The notes beneath the pieces were generated by a model, which did no database searches, was not told the origin of the DNA, and worked only from the letters and a program-made list of their open reading frames with translations. Both the position numbers and the translations under genes were made by a program. From Mycolicibacterium fortuitum subsp. fortuitum (GTDB taxonomy: Bacteria; Actinomycetota; Actinomycetes; Mycobacteriales; Mycobacteriaceae), in contig NZ_AP025518.1 of NCBI RefSeq assembly GCF_022179545.1, positions 4,898,001-4,962,000 of the forward strand: DNA of 64,000 bases. The letters run 5' to 3'. Shown in pieces: positions 8,320 to 17,103 of the stretch (position 1 is the first letter of the stretch; each line of letters opens with the position of its first letter).

Positions 8320-8943
8320 TCAGGCGTCGATACCTCGAGTGAGGATCGAGGCGAGTTCGCGGTACGCCTCGGCATCGTCCAGTCCTGTGCTGTCGTGAAC
8401 ACCGCCCTGCTGAATGCGCACCATCATGGTGGCGGCCAGCTCACCCGCGAAAGCGGCATGCACATCGCGGAATTCGCCGTTGGATACGCCTTCGGCAATG
8501 AGTTTCTGCACTCGCTTGGCGGCCATTTCGGTGTTGCTTTCATACACAGCTCGCGCAGGCGCGAAGGCATCGAGATCAGCCATGAAGCGATCGGACGCCA
8601 TAGCGAGTTCGTCTCCGACGGCAAGAAGATACGCGGTAATTCGCTGCCGCGCACCGACAACCGCTTCGGTCCGGCGTTCCACGGCGTCAGTAGCCCGCTT
8701 GAAGAAGTGCACCACCGCTGCTTGCACGAGTTGTTCCTTGCTGGCCGCCAGTGCATACAGCGTCGACTTCGAACACCGTAACCGCGACGCGATGTCATCC
8801 AAGGTGAGGTCCGCGAACCCCTCCCGAAGCAACAGGGCGACGAGTTCATCGAACAGCCCGGCGCGACGCTGGGTGGCGAATTGGAGCTGAGATTGGCGCT
8901 GCACGCCTTGGATAGTACTGCCGACCAGTGCTAGCGTACTCAT
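8320..8943 (-). CDS. TetR-family regulator of the divergent fadE operon
   Basis: 207 residues. An N-terminal helix-turn-helix is visible (residues about 28-65: ELVALLLREGFADLTLDDIASRL then CSKSTLYALAASKEQLV), followed by a helical ligand-binding region. The ATG is at 8943, and the intergenic region to the plus-strand fadE at 8999 carries a 10-bp inverted repeat TAATAGTACT/AGTACTATTA plus further AGTACT-like elements that overlap its own start. The arrangement is that of a self-regulated repressor of the 8999-13219 operon; the inducer is probably an acyl-CoA intermediate (inference). Confidence 0.9.
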   Translation of the reverse strand: MSTLALVGSTIQGVQRQSQLQFATQRRAGLFDELVALLLREGFADLTLDDIASRLRCSKSTLYALAASKEQLVQAAVVHFFKRATDAVERRTEAVVGARQRITAYLLAVGDELAMASDRFMADLDAFAPARAVYESNTEMAAKRVQKLIAEGVSNGEFRDVHAAFAGELAATMMVRIQQGGVHDSTGLDDAEAYRELASILTRGIDA

Positions 8944-8944
8944 C

Positions 8945-8978
8945 TAATAGTACTCAAGACAGTCCTTCAGTACTATTA
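8945..8978. promoter_or_regulatory. Operator region with TAATAGTACT inverted repeat
   Basis: Arms TAATAGTACT (8945-8954) and AGTACTATTA (8969-8978) are perfect complements with a 14-base spacer. Another TAGTACT at 8913-8919 and GCGTACT at 8934-8940 lie inside the tetR start. Each arm ends in the self-palindrome AGTACT. It probably binds the TetR at 8320-8943 and controls both directions. Confidence 0.75.
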
Positions 8979-8998
8979 ATCGTCTGAATTGGAGAGCA

Positions 8999-10147
8999 AT
9001 GTCTGTCGATCGCATGTTGCCCAGCGACGATGCCCGCGACCTCATCGAGCTCGCCCGCACCATCGGGGACAAGCTTCTGGATCCAGCCGTCGACCAGGCG
9101 GAGAAAGACCGCGTTTATCCAGATGCGGTTTTCCGCACCCTGGGCGAATCCGGACTGCTGACGCTGCCCCAACCGACACAGTGGGGTGGTGGCGGTCAGT
9201 CCTACGAGGTCTATCTCCAGGTCTTGGAAGAGATCGCAGCGCGCTGGGCCGCGGTCGGTTGCGCCCTGAGCGTGCACAATCTGTCGTGCCACGCACTGGT
9301 CGAGTTCGGCACCGACCAACAGCGAGACACCTGGCTGCCAACCATGCTGGACGGGAGCACAATTGGCGCGTACAGCCTGTCCGAACCGCAAGCGGGCTCC
9401 GACGCCGCGGCAGTGGCCTGCAAGGCCACGCCGGTCGAGGGTGGTTACCGCATCGATGGGACAAAAGCCTGGATAACTCACGGCGGCAAAGCAGATTTCT
9501 ACACGCTGTTCGCCCGTACCGGCGCGGGCTCCAAGGGGATCACCTGCTTCCTGGTGCCGTCCGACACCGAAGGTCTGTCATTCGGTAATCCCGAGGACAA
9601 GATGGGCTTACATGCCGTGCCCACCACCACAGCGTTCTACGACAACGCGTTCGTCACCGCAGAACGCCGCATCGGCGCCGAGGGAACCGGACTGTCCATC
9701 GCGTTCAGCGCCCTGGACAGCGGCAGGATCGGAATCGCTGCCGTCGCAACCGGAATCGCGCAGGCTGCACTCGACGAAGCGGTGCGCTACGCAAATGAGA
9801 GAACAGCCTTCGGCCGCCGCATCATCGACCATCAAGGGCTGGGCTTCCTGCTGGCGGACATGGCCGCTGCCGTCGACTCCGCCCGCGCGACCTATCTGGA
9901 GGCGGCCCGGCGCCGTGACGCCGGCCTGCCCTACTCGCGACACGCCTCCGTCGCGAAACTGGTCTGCACCGACGCCGCGATGAAGGTCACCACCGACGCC
10001 GTGCAGGTCCTCGGCGGGGCCGGCTACACCCGCGACTATCGCGTCGAACGGTACATGCGCGAGGCCAAGATCACCCAGATATTCGAGGGCACCAATCAGA
10101 TTCAGCGACTGGTGATCAGCCGCGCCCTCACCGAACGCGCCAGCTGA
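8999..10147 (+). CDS. Acyl-CoA dehydrogenase (FadE)
   Basis: 382 residues, close to the short/medium-chain ACAD length. Seen: [16 protein letters not shown], a lid-and-FAD segment [75 protein letters not shown]. The EGTNQIQR block carries the typical catalytic glutamate. ATG 8999 has GGAGAG immediately upstream; ATG 9014 is an alternative. It is the first gene of the four-gene operon 8999-13219 opposite tetR 8320-8943. Confidence 0.95.
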   Translation: MSVDRMLPSDDARDLIELARTIGDKLLDPAVDQAEKDRVYPDAVFRTLGESGLLTLPQPTQWGGGGQSYEVYLQVLEEIAARWAAVGCALSVHNLSCHALVEFGTDQQRDTWLPTMLDGSTIGAYSLSEPQAGSDAAAVACKATPVEGGYRIDGTKAWITHGGKADFYTLFARTGAGSKGITCFLVPSDTEGLSFGNPEDKMGLHAVPTTTAFYDNAFVTAERRIGAEGTGLSIAFSALDSGRIGIAAVATGIAQAALDEAVRYANERTAFGRRIIDHQGLGFLLADMAAAVDSARATYLEAARRRDAGLPYSRHASVAKLVCTDAAMKVTTDAVQVLGGAGYTRDYRVERYMREAKITQIFEGTNQIQRLVISRALTERAS

Positions 10148-10176
10148 AACACCACAATGGAAGGGGACTACTCAAC

Positions 10177-10932
10177 ATGGAGATCAAGGATGCGGTTGCC
10201 GTCGTCACCGGCGGTGCCTCCGGCCTGGGCCTGGCGACCACCAAGCGCCTGCTCGATGCTGGCGCTCAGGTGGTCGTGATCGACCTCAAGGGTGAAGAGG
10301 TGGTGGCCGAACTGGGCGATCGGACCAGGTTCGTCGCCACCGACGTCACCGACGAGGCCGGGGTGTCGGCGGCACTCGATGTCGCTGAATCGCTTGGCCC
10401 CGTGCGGATCAACGTCAACTGCGCGGGCATAGGCAACGCGATCAAGACCCTGTCCAAGAACGGTGCGTTCCCGCTCGACGGCTTCCGCAAGGTGGTCGAA
10501 GTCAACCTGATCGGCACGTTCAACGTGATCCGGCTTTCGGCTGAGCGCATCGCGAAAACCGAGCCGCTCAAGAACGAAGAGCGCGGCGTCATCATCAACA
10601 CCGCGTCGGTGGCGGCGTTCGACGGTCAGATCGGCCAGGCCGCCTACTCGGCGTCCAAGGGCGGTGTGGTCGGCATGACCCTGCCGATCGCGCGTGACCT
10701 CTCGCGTGAGCTGATCCGCGTGTGCACCATCGCGCCGGGTCTGTTCAAGACGCCGCTGCTGGGCTCGCTGCCCGAGGAGGCGCAGAAGTCGCTGGGGCAG
10801 CAGGTGCCGCACCCGGCCCGGCTCGGCGATCCCGATGAGTACGGTGCCCTGGCCGTGCACATCATCGAGAACCCGATGCTCAACGGCGAGGTGATCCGCC
10901 TCGACGGCGCTATCCGCATGGCCCCCAGGTAG
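10177..10932 (+). CDS. 3-hydroxyacyl-CoA dehydrogenase-type SDR (HSD17B10-like)
   Basis: 251 residues. The motifs [29 protein letters not shown] and [23 protein letters not shown], the catalytic YSASK, and the C-terminal block [10 protein letters not shown]...[39 protein letters not shown] are those of type II 3-hydroxyacyl-CoA dehydrogenases, which oxidise 3-hydroxyacyl-CoA to 3-ketoacyl-CoA with NAD. It follows fadE by 29 bases and precedes the ACAD10/11-like gene by 44 bases, so it fits a beta-oxidation step in the same operon. Confidence 0.92.
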   Translation: MEIKDAVAVVTGGASGLGLATTKRLLDAGAQVVVIDLKGEEVVAELGDRTRFVATDVTDEAGVSAALDVAESLGPVRINVNCAGIGNAIKTLSKNGAFPLDGFRKVVEVNLIGTFNVIRLSAERIAKTEPLKNEERGVIINTASVAAFDGQIGQAAYSASKGGVVGMTLPIARDLSRELIRVCTIAPGLFKTPLLGSLPEEAQKSLGQQVPHPARLGDPDEYGALAVHIIENPMLNGEVIRLDGAIRMAPR

Positions 10933-10976
10933 CTGCTCCCGCCAGCATCCGCTAGTTGAGCCCCAGGGATGGAGCC

Positions 10977-12191
10977 ATGGACTTCGAGCCGAGCGACCGC
11001 GCGCAGGAATACCTCGAACGCGTCAACGCATTCATCGACTGCCGGGTTGCCCCCGCCGAGTCACGGTACGAGCAGCAACGCCGTGATCTTGCCGCGGCGG
11101 GTACTCCGCATGAGGTGCCGGGGATCATCGAAGGGCTCAAGGCCGAGGCACGCGCCCGCGGGCTCTGGAACTTGTTTCTGCCAACCTCGACCGAGCCTGC
11201 TCACGGACTGAGTGTCCTCGACTACGCACCGCTGGCCGAGCGCACCGGTTGGTACCCGCAACTCGCTCCCGAAGCAATGAACTGTTCGGCGCCCGATACC
11301 GGCAACATGGAACTGCTCAACCTCTTCGCAACCGAAGACCAGCGCGAGCGATGGCTGAATCCATTGCTGCGCGGTGCGATTCGCAGCGCCTTCGCGATGA
11401 CCGAGCCCGACGTTGCAAGCAGCGACGCCGGCAATATCGCCACCACGATACGGATCGAGGGTGACGAGATTGTGATCAATGGGCGCAAGTGGTGGACGAC
11501 CGGCGCCCTCGACCCTCGCACGGCGTTCTACATCGTGATGGGGATCAGCGACCCCGAAGCGGATCGCTCGAGTCGACATTCCTTTGCCATCGTTCCCGTT
11601 GGTACCCCGGGGGTTTCGGTGGTACGCGATCTGAGCTATTACGGATTCACCGACCAGAACGGTCACGGCGAGGTTCGCTTCGTCGATGTGCGGGTGCCAC
11701 GCACCAACCTCATCGGTGCACCGGGGACTGGGTTCGCGATGGCCCAGGCTCGGCTCGGCCCGGGTCGGGTGCACCACTGCATGCGCGCCATCGGGATGGC
11801 CGAGCGTGGCATCTCGCTGATGAAGCAAAGAGCCGCCGAGCGGGTGACATTCGGCCAGCCGCTGGCCAGCCAAGGTGTGATCCGCGAATGGATCGCCGAC
11901 GCCCGCATCACCACCGAGCAGCTGCGGCTGCTGGTACTGAAGACGGCCTGGCTCATCGACCGGCACGGTGCCGGCGCGGCGCGCACCGAAATCGCGGCGA
12001 TCAAGGTCGCGGTGCCCCGGGGAGTGTGCCGAATTTTGGACGACGCGGTACAGATCTTCGGCGGCGCCGGCGTCACCGCAGATACGCCGCTTGCGTCGCT
12101 GTGGGCGGCAGCACGAACGATGCGCATTGCCGACGGCCCCGATGAGGTGCACCTTCGCTCCATTGCGCGAGCCGAATTGGAGAGGGCGTGA
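10977..12191 (+). CDS. ACAD10/11-like acyl-CoA dehydrogenase
   Basis: About 404 residues; ATG 10977 follows GGATGGAG. The chain shows FAMTEPDVASSDAGNI, INGRKWWTTGA, FGQPLASQGVIREWIADARI, a GGAGVTADTPLA segment and the C-terminal RIADGPDEVHLRSIA. The ADGPDEVH ending is characteristic of the ACAD10/ACAD11 branch rather than of classical FadE. The gene overlaps the next one, an APH-type kinase, by 4 bases. In human ACAD10/11 the same two domains are fused. By analogy with ACAD11 and with bacterial levulinate degradation, the dehydrogenase-fold partner would process a phosphorylated 4-hydroxyacyl-CoA (inference). Confidence 0.92.
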   Translation: MDFEPSDRAQEYLERVNAFIDCRVAPAESRYEQQRRDLAAAGTPHEVPGIIEGLKAEARARGLWNLFLPTSTEPAHGLSVLDYAPLAERTGWYPQLAPEAMNCSAPDTGNMELLNLFATEDQRERWLNPLLRGAIRSAFAMTEPDVASSDAGNIATTIRIEGDEIVINGRKWWTTGALDPRTAFYIVMGISDPEADRSSRHSFAIVPVGTPGVSVVRDLSYYGFTDQNGHGEVRFVDVRVPRTNLIGAPGTGFAMAQARLGPGRVHHCMRAIGMAERGISLMKQRAAERVTFGQPLASQGVIREWIADARITTEQLRLLVLKTAWLIDRHGAGAARTEIAAIKVAVPRGVCRILDDAVQIFGGAGVTADTPLASLWAAARTMRIADGPDEVHLRSIARAELERA

Positions 12192-13219
12192 ACTACCCGC
12201 AGCGCGGCACTGTCGATGTCATCGGCATCGACAGCGACGGCGTCGAGCGATGGTTCGCGGCTGCGGTACCGGATGCGTTGCGCCCGTTGTCTTTCGAGTT
12301 GATCGCGGGCGGGCGGTCAAATCTCACCTATCGAGTCGTCGATTCCCAAGGTCATTCGTGGGTGCTGCGCCGGCCACCGGTCGGACCACTGGCCCCTGGT
12401 GCCCACAGCATGGAGCGCGAATGGCGCATCCTCACCGCTTTACAGGCCAGTACTGTGCCGGTTCCGCCGACGACGGCGTTCTGCGCCGAACCTGAAGTGA
12501 CCGGCGCCGAGTTCTATGTGATGGACCATGTCGACGGCATTGTGGTGGACAACGCGGAAACTGCTGCTGCCCTTTCGCATTCAGCCAGGCACCGACTCGG
12601 CAGCGATATCGTCGCAACGCTCGCAGACCTACATCGCATCGACCCTGGCGTGGTCGGTCGTCGGCGCGCCGCCTCGACTCGCTCCCATGTCAGAAGGCAA
12701 CTGGACTTCTGGATGGGCCAAATGACCGGTAGTGGCGCCCCGCGCACGCCGGAAATCCTCGACGTTCACAGCCTGCTCTGCCAGGCCGAACCACCACAAC
12801 GGTGGACCAGCCTGACCCACGGCGACTTCCGGCTCGGAAATGTGCTGGTGGCCGCCGAAGCCGGCACGATCGCAGCGGTCCTCGACTGGGAACTGTGGAC
12901 CGTCGGCGACCCGCTGGCCGACCTGGGTTGGTTGGCGGCCTGGTGGGCCCTCGAGGAAGACGATGGCTGGGTAGCGCGGCGCGCCGCTGGTTTCCCGACG
13001 GTGTCCGAACTCGCCGGCCGGTACTGGCAGTTGACCGGCCGGGATACCTCCGATCTTCCCTATTACATGAGCTTTGCACTATGGCGGCTTGCCTGCATCG
13101 CGGAGGGTGTCTACGAGCGCTACGCGACCGGAAAGATGGGTCGCCCAACGACTCCCCTTGCTGTTCTGGCGGCCAGGCCTCGCGAGTTGGCAACAGCTGC
13201 TCGGACGGCTCTGGCCTGA
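12188..13219 (+). CDS. APH-type phosphotransferase, putative hydroxyacyl-CoA kinase
   Basis: 343 residues starting at GTG 12188 (GTGA overlap with the dehydrogenase stop). The aminoglycoside phosphotransferase/choline kinase-like fold is shown by GGRSNLTYRV (nucleotide loop), the catalytic loop LTHGDFRLGNVLV, and the metal-binding AVLDWELWTVGDPLADLGW. These two blocks match the kinase half of ACAD11-type proteins much better than true antibiotic kinases. The linkage to an ACAD10/11-like gene indicates phosphorylation of a hydroxyl on an acyl-CoA, not drug resistance (inference from family and context). Confidence 0.9.
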   Translation: MNYPQRGTVDVIGIDSDGVERWFAAAVPDALRPLSFELIAGGRSNLTYRVVDSQGHSWVLRRPPVGPLAPGAHSMEREWRILTALQASTVPVPPTTAFCAEPEVTGAEFYVMDHVDGIVVDNAETAAALSHSARHRLGSDIVATLADLHRIDPGVVGRRRAASTRSHVRRQLDFWMGQMTGSGAPRTPEILDVHSLLCQAEPPQRWTSLTHGDFRLGNVLVAAEAGTIAAVLDWELWTVGDPLADLGWLAAWWALEEDDGWVARRAAGFPTVSELAGRYWQLTGRDTSDLPYYMSFALWRLACIAEGVYERYATGKMGRPTTPLAVLAARPRELATAARTALA

Positions 13220-13299
13220 CGCCTGGCCGGTCGGTGCACATTCCCAGAAGCCGCCGGGTGTGATGGTTGACACCTCCGCGAGACGGTGGCTAGGTTAGA

Positions 13300-13311
13300 T
13301 AGAACAATCTA
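13300..13311. promoter_or_regulatory. Operator-type palindrome, site 3 (TAGAACAATCTA)
   Basis: A variant of TAGAWYRWTCTA, 93 bases before the SDR start at 13405. It is extended on the left as TTAGATAGAACAATCTA. It is placed to control the SDR - quinone reductase - SnoaL unit 13405-15571. Confidence 0.6.
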
Positions 13312-13404
13312 TTTTACTGCATTCGGCACTTTCATCGGGCCCAGGAATTCGAATTACCCCGCTGTTCACGCACAAATCCAGCACTGCCAGGAGAAGAGAG
13401 TTCG

Positions 13405-14148
13405 ATGGCGAATCTAGAAGGCAAGGTTGCGATCGTTACCGGATCGTCGCGCGGCATCGGCGCAGCAACCGCCCGACGGTTGGCGGCCGACGGGGCGACG
13501 GTCGTGGTGAATTACTGTGCCTCAGCGGACAAAGCAAAGGAAGTCGTCAAGAGCATCGAGCAGGCGGGCGGCAAGGCAATCGCCATCCAGGCCGACATGG
13601 GTGACTGGTCGCAGGCGCAGATGCTCCTCGAGGAGACGGTGAAGGAACTCGGACGCCTCGACATCCTGGTCAACAACGCGGTACAAGAGGTGGGCAGAGA
13701 GCCCATCGAAGACCTCACCGAAGAGTTCACCTACAAGCAGTTCGCGGTCAACATCATTGGACCGATCGCTGCGATGCAGGCCGCCGCGCGGGTGCTTCCC
13801 GACGGTGGCCGCATCATCAACATGAGCTCGGTCGTCACGGCCTATCCAGTCCCGTGGAGCGTCGTCTATTCGGGGACCAAGGCCGGGCTGGAAGCCTCGA
13901 CCAGGTCGCTGGCCCGCGAGCTCGGGCCGCGGAACATCACCGTCAACTCGATCGGTGTGGGCTTCACCAAAACGGACCTGATCGGAACGAACACCAAAGA
14001 GCAGGACGATGCCTTGATCGCCCGGACGCCGCTCGGCCGCATCGGTCAGCCCGAGGACCTCGCGGACGCGGTGTCGCTGCTGGCCTCCCCGGACGCGCGC
14101 TGGATCACCGGGCAGTTGGTGCTGGCGACCGGCGGAATCATTCCCTGA
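13405..14148 (+). CDS. SDR-family 3-oxoacyl reductase-like (FabG-like)
   Basis: 247 residues with the canonical SDR motifs TGSSRGIGAATARRLAADGA, NNAVQEVGREP (NNAV instead of NNAG), YSGTK and a C-terminal SPDARWITGQLVLATGGIIP. The arrangement resembles FabG-type NADP(H) 3-oxoacyl reductases and glucose-dehydrogenase-like SDRs. The AGGAGAAGAGAG tract upstream gives a good RBS. It is the first gene of the plus-strand unit with the MDR reductase (14197) and the LEH/SnoaL-like protein (15161), behind operator site 3. Confidence 0.9.
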   Translation: MANLEGKVAIVTGSSRGIGAATARRLAADGATVVVNYCASADKAKEVVKSIEQAGGKAIAIQADMGDWSQAQMLLEETVKELGRLDILVNNAVQEVGREPIEDLTEEFTYKQFAVNIIGPIAAMQAAARVLPDGGRIINMSSVVTAYPVPWSVVYSGTKAGLEASTRSLARELGPRNITVNSIGVGFTKTDLIGTNTKEQDDALIARTPLGRIGQPEDLADAVSLLASPDARWITGQLVLATGGIIP

Positions 14149-14196
14149 CACAGGGTTCCACAGTTGGCCGTCCAACCCGAACCGAAGGAATAGTTG

Positions 14197-15132
14197 ATGA
14201 AGGCCGTTGGAGTTGTCGACTTCGGAGGTCCCGAAGCGCTTCAGCTGGTGGACCTCCCAGAGCCGCCCGACGCCGAGAAGGGCTGGGTCCTCATCCGAGT
14301 CCGTTCAGCCGCAGTCAATCCCGCCGATCTCGCGATGCGCAGCGTTCGGGGGCCTGCGCAGCCCGAATCACCCCCGTACATCTTCGGTATGGATGCCGCT
14401 GGGGTGATCGAGCAGATCGGCGAGGGCACTGACACCAAGCTCAAGGTCGGCGATGAGGTGATGGCCATCGTGATTCCACAGGGCTCGTACGGGGCGTATT
14501 CCGAACAGATCGTGGTCCCGGTCGAGTCGGTTGCTCCGATTCCCGCCGGCACGACGCTTGCGGAGGCTGCGACGCTGCCGATGAACGGTCTCACTGCTCG
14601 TCTGGCACTGGATGAGCTGGCCCTGAAGCCGGGCGACACCCTCGCGGTGACCGGGGCCGCCGGAACGCTGGGCGGCTACACGATCCAGCTGGCCAAAGTG
14701 GACGGGCTCACGGTCATCGCCGATGCGTCCGAAGCCGATGAGCAGCTTGTCCGAGACCTGGGCGCCGACCATGTCATTCGACGTGGCAAGGACTTCGGCG
14801 GCCAGGTCCGCGAGATCGTTCCCGACGGAGCCGACGCCGTCCTCGACTGCGCATTGCTGGACGATCTGGTTGTTCCGGCGGTTCGTGATGGTGGTGCTGT
14901 GGCCACCGTGCGCGGCTTCCAGGGCGACGCGCAGCGAGGGATCGTTTTCCACCCCGTGTATGTCCCCAAATACACCCGCGAATCGGAAAAGCTGGACCGA
15001 CTCCGCCAGCAGGTCGATGATGGCCAGTTGACCTTGCGCGTGGCGAGAACCTTCCCGGCCGAGCACGCCGCTGAGGCCCACAAGATGCTCGAAGCAGGTG
15101 GCGTTCGCGGCAGATTGGTTCTGGAGTTCTGA
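14197..15132 (+). CDS. Zinc-free MDR quinone oxidoreductase-like protein
   Basis: 311 residues. Quinone reductase (zeta-crystallin-type) MDR: MKAVGVVDFGGPEALQLVDLP at the start, SAAVNPADLAMRS, GMDAAGVIEQIGEGT, VTGAAGTLGGYTIQLAKVDG as the NADP-binding loop, then ADASEADEQLVRDLGADHVI. No zinc ligands. It probably reduces an unsaturated ketone or thioester with NADPH. AAGGAA precedes ATG 14197; a TTG just before it is less likely the start. Confidence 0.88.
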   Translation: MKAVGVVDFGGPEALQLVDLPEPPDAEKGWVLIRVRSAAVNPADLAMRSVRGPAQPESPPYIFGMDAAGVIEQIGEGTDTKLKVGDEVMAIVIPQGSYGAYSEQIVVPVESVAPIPAGTTLAEAATLPMNGLTARLALDELALKPGDTLAVTGAAGTLGGYTIQLAKVDGLTVIADASEADEQLVRDLGADHVIRRGKDFGGQVREIVPDGADAVLDCALLDDLVVPAVRDGGAVATVRGFQGDAQRGIVFHPVYVPKYTRESEKLDRLRQQVDDGQLTLRVARTFPAEHAAEAHKMLEAGGVRGRLVLEF

Positions 15133-15160
15133 TGCCCGGGATCAGAAAGGAGCAGACACG

Positions 15161-15571
15161 ATGACGGAGGCGACACTCTTGAACGAGTCCGCCGAGTGCG
15201 CGGTGCGCGAGTTCATGGCTGCGTGGCCACGTTGGGACGTAGACGAACTCGCTGGTTTCCTGGCCGATGGTGCGGCTTGGGTGGACGGACACAACGAGCC
15301 CTGTGTCGGCATGGAAGTGATCAAAGCCCGCCTTGGGACGATTGGGCGGCTACTTCCCGGCCCCACAGCGGAAGTCAAGAATCTTCTCGTATGCGACAGC
15401 ACGGTGATGGTCGAGCGCATCAACGTCATCCGGTTCAAAGGCGAGACACTCAATGTCGAGGTCACCGGTGTATTCGATGTCGACGCCGGCGGACGTATCA
15501 CCCGGTGGCGTGACTACTACGACTCCCGAACTCTCGAAGAGAAAATCGGCGTGCTCCTCCGCATGGCGTAA
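15161..15571 (+). CDS. SnoaL / limonene-1,2-epoxide hydrolase-like protein
   Basis: 136 residues; AGAAAGGAG lies 8 bases before ATG 15161. The NTF2-like pattern is AVREFMAAWPRWDVDELAGFLADGAAWVDG then EVTGVFDVDAGGRITRWRDYYDSRTLEEKIG; the WRDYYD aspartate/arginine segment is usual in the limonene epoxide hydrolase and EphG-like group. It is more distant from the three other SnoaL-like proteins of this island. It may hydrate or isomerise an oxidised intermediate (inference). Confidence 0.8.
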   Translation: MTEATLLNESAECAVREFMAAWPRWDVDELAGFLADGAAWVDGHNEPCVGMEVIKARLGTIGRLLPGPTAEVKNLLVCDSTVMVERINVIRFKGETLNVEVTGVFDVDAGGRITRWRDYYDSRTLEEKIGVLLRMA

Positions 15572-15590
15572 GGCAGACACGCGGAGAATC

Positions 15591-15628
15591 AGAAAGGCCC
15601 CTATCCGAACGGCAATAGGGGCCTTTCT
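15591..15628. terminator. Bidirectional terminator between convergent units
   Basis: A perfect 14-bp stem AGAAAGGCCCCTAT (15591-15604) with its complement at 15615-15628 and a 10-base loop. T-rich on one side and A-rich on the other, so it can work in both directions between the SnoaL-like gene (plus) and the SDR ending at 15663 (minus). Confidence 0.85.
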
Positions 15629-15662
15629 GGCGATCGAGCCGATTCAACTCGGCGGCCAGAAC

Positions 15663-16604
15663 CTATTTCCGCCAGTCCGACTTGAGGTCACCCTGCCAAT
15701 CCGACGCGAGGGCAGCGTTGAAGCGTGCCATGTCATACGCAGCGTCGGGCACGATTTCCGCATCGCTCATGTCGCGACTTTCGTCGAACCGCTCAGCGAC
15801 AAACTCGGTGGTCAGATCGGCACTCTCGATGCCCTTGTTGCCGTATATGCCGTAGCGGCTGAACCGCCCGCCGCCGATACGGAACAGCTCGCCGGAGGCG
15901 TCGCATTCTCGGCTGCAGAGATAAGTAACGCCCTCGGCCACCAACTCGGGGGTGTGCGACTTGAACCAGTCCATGGCGCCGGGTTCAGCAGTGTCTTCCA
16001 CACTGCGGGTATAGGCCTGGGGGAAAACGGTATTCACCAGAATGCCGAGGGGCCGACCTTCGATGGCTGCGGAGCCCGAGATGCCTATGATGCCGCCTTT
16101 CGCGGCGACATAGGCCAACATGCCCTGTTGTCCCAGAACTGTATTCGACGATGTGTTGACAATGCGGCCGTATTTCTGCGCGCGCATGATAGGCCAGACC
16201 CGGCGCATCAGCATGAGCGAGCCGAGCAGATTGCTCCGGATCACGCCTTCCAGATTCTCGTCGGCGTCCTCGTCAACGTTGTGGAACGGCCGGCTGCCAC
16301 CCGCATTGTTCACGAGAATGTCCACGCGCCCGAATGCTTTCGTCGCCGCATCGACGATGGTCTGCGCGCTGTCACCCGTCCCCACGGCGGTTCCGTTCGC
16401 AACCGCCTCGCCGCCGGCGGCAACAATCTCGTCCACCACCGATTGCGCGACCTCGCTGGTGCCAGGCGTCAACGTATCGAAACCGCCACCGTAGTCGTTC
16501 ACCACCACCTTGGCACCGCGCTTACCCAGCGCGAGCGCCGTCGCGCGGCCGATACCGCGCCCGGCACCCGTGACAATCGCGACCTGTCCCTCAAAGCTCA
16601 GCAT
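15663..16604 (-). CDS. SDR of the peroxisomal multifunctional enzyme (MFE-2/HSD17B4) type
   Basis: 313 residues from ATG 16604 (AAGGAG upstream); the frame extends to 16646 without an RBS. Motifs: VTGAGRGIGRATALALGKRGAKVVVNDYGGGFDT, the long loop after beta-2 and NNAGGSRPFHN, which are the hallmark of the (3R)-hydroxyacyl-CoA dehydrogenase domain of MFE-2; the active site reads YVAAK. It probably oxidises a 3-hydroxyacyl-CoA. It is the last gene of the minus-strand unit 17622-15663, which begins behind operator site 4. Confidence 0.9.
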   Translation of the reverse strand: MLSFEGQVAIVTGAGRGIGRATALALGKRGAKVVVNDYGGGFDTLTPGTSEVAQSVVDEIVAAGGEAVANGTAVGTGDSAQTIVDAATKAFGRVDILVNNAGGSRPFHNVDEDADENLEGVIRSNLLGSLMLMRRVWPIMRAQKYGRIVNTSSNTVLGQQGMLAYVAAKGGIIGISGSAAIEGRPLGILVNTVFPQAYTRSVEDTAEPGAMDWFKSHTPELVAEGVTYLCSRECDASGELFRIGGGRFSRYGIYGNKGIESADLTTEFVAERFDESRDMSDAEIVPDAAYDMARFNAALASDWQGDLKSDWRK

Positions 16605-16658
16605 CTGCACTCCTTCGCTGGCCGTTCTGATTGCCTTGTCGCCCAAGGGCGATATCGC

Positions 16659-17006
16659 CTACAAGCCGAGGAACGGCGCATAGAACGGTGGCCCCGCCGC
16701 GGCCAGCGCCTGCCGCAGTTCCGGTGACACATCGCCGAACACCTCGATATTGAGACCACCGCCGAGCGCCGCCAGCTGACCGATCAGCGCGCCGGCGTTC
16801 GCCAAATGTGCGAGAACCGCCTCGGACTTCTGGTACTTCTCCAAGACCACACACTTCGTCTGGTTCTCGTTCAGAAACCAGTCGTACTGCAAGGCTCCAG
16901 ACTCGCCTCGCACCGCAACGACCGCCTTCTCGGCGACAGTCTTGAACTCCTCCAGCTTGTCGTTCGCAATGTTCGGAAATGTGGCTCGGAGTTGAATCTC
17001 GCCCAC
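16659..17006 (-). CDS. Antibiotic biosynthesis monooxygenase (ABM)-domain protein
   Basis: 115 residues. Dimeric alpha+beta-barrel signature: IQLRATFPNIANDKLEEFKTVAEKAVVAVRGESGALQYDWFLNE then VVLEKYQKSEAVLAHLAN. The family includes quinol monooxygenases (YgiN-like) and many uncharacterised stress proteins. Middle gene between the SnoaL-like protein and the MFE-2-type SDR, in the same direction with gaps of 97 and 54 bases. Function in the pathway is unknown; a cofactor-free oxygenation is possible. Confidence 0.82.
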   Translation of the reverse strand: MGEIQLRATFPNIANDKLEEFKTVAEKAVVAVRGESGALQYDWFLNENQTKCVVLEKYQKSEAVLAHLANAGALIGQLAALGGGLNIEVFGDVSPELRQALAAAGPPFYAPFLGL

Positions 17007-17103
17007 AGTTGCTCCCTCTCGTTGATCCTGCAGCCAGGGCGGTAACTACTCGCACTTTCACGCCCTGACCGCAGCGTCAACGCAAGAGGCGAGAGCCATG
17101 CGG

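Noticed and set aside
12188..13219. Aminoglycoside resistance gene
   Set aside because: The APH fold is present, but sequence blocks and the overlapping ACAD10/11-like gene indicate an acyl-CoA kinase; drug resistance is not supported.
15453..16727. A 424-codon frame opposite the MFE-2-type SDR
   Set aside because: It crosses the terminator hairpin and two genes and has no domain signature.
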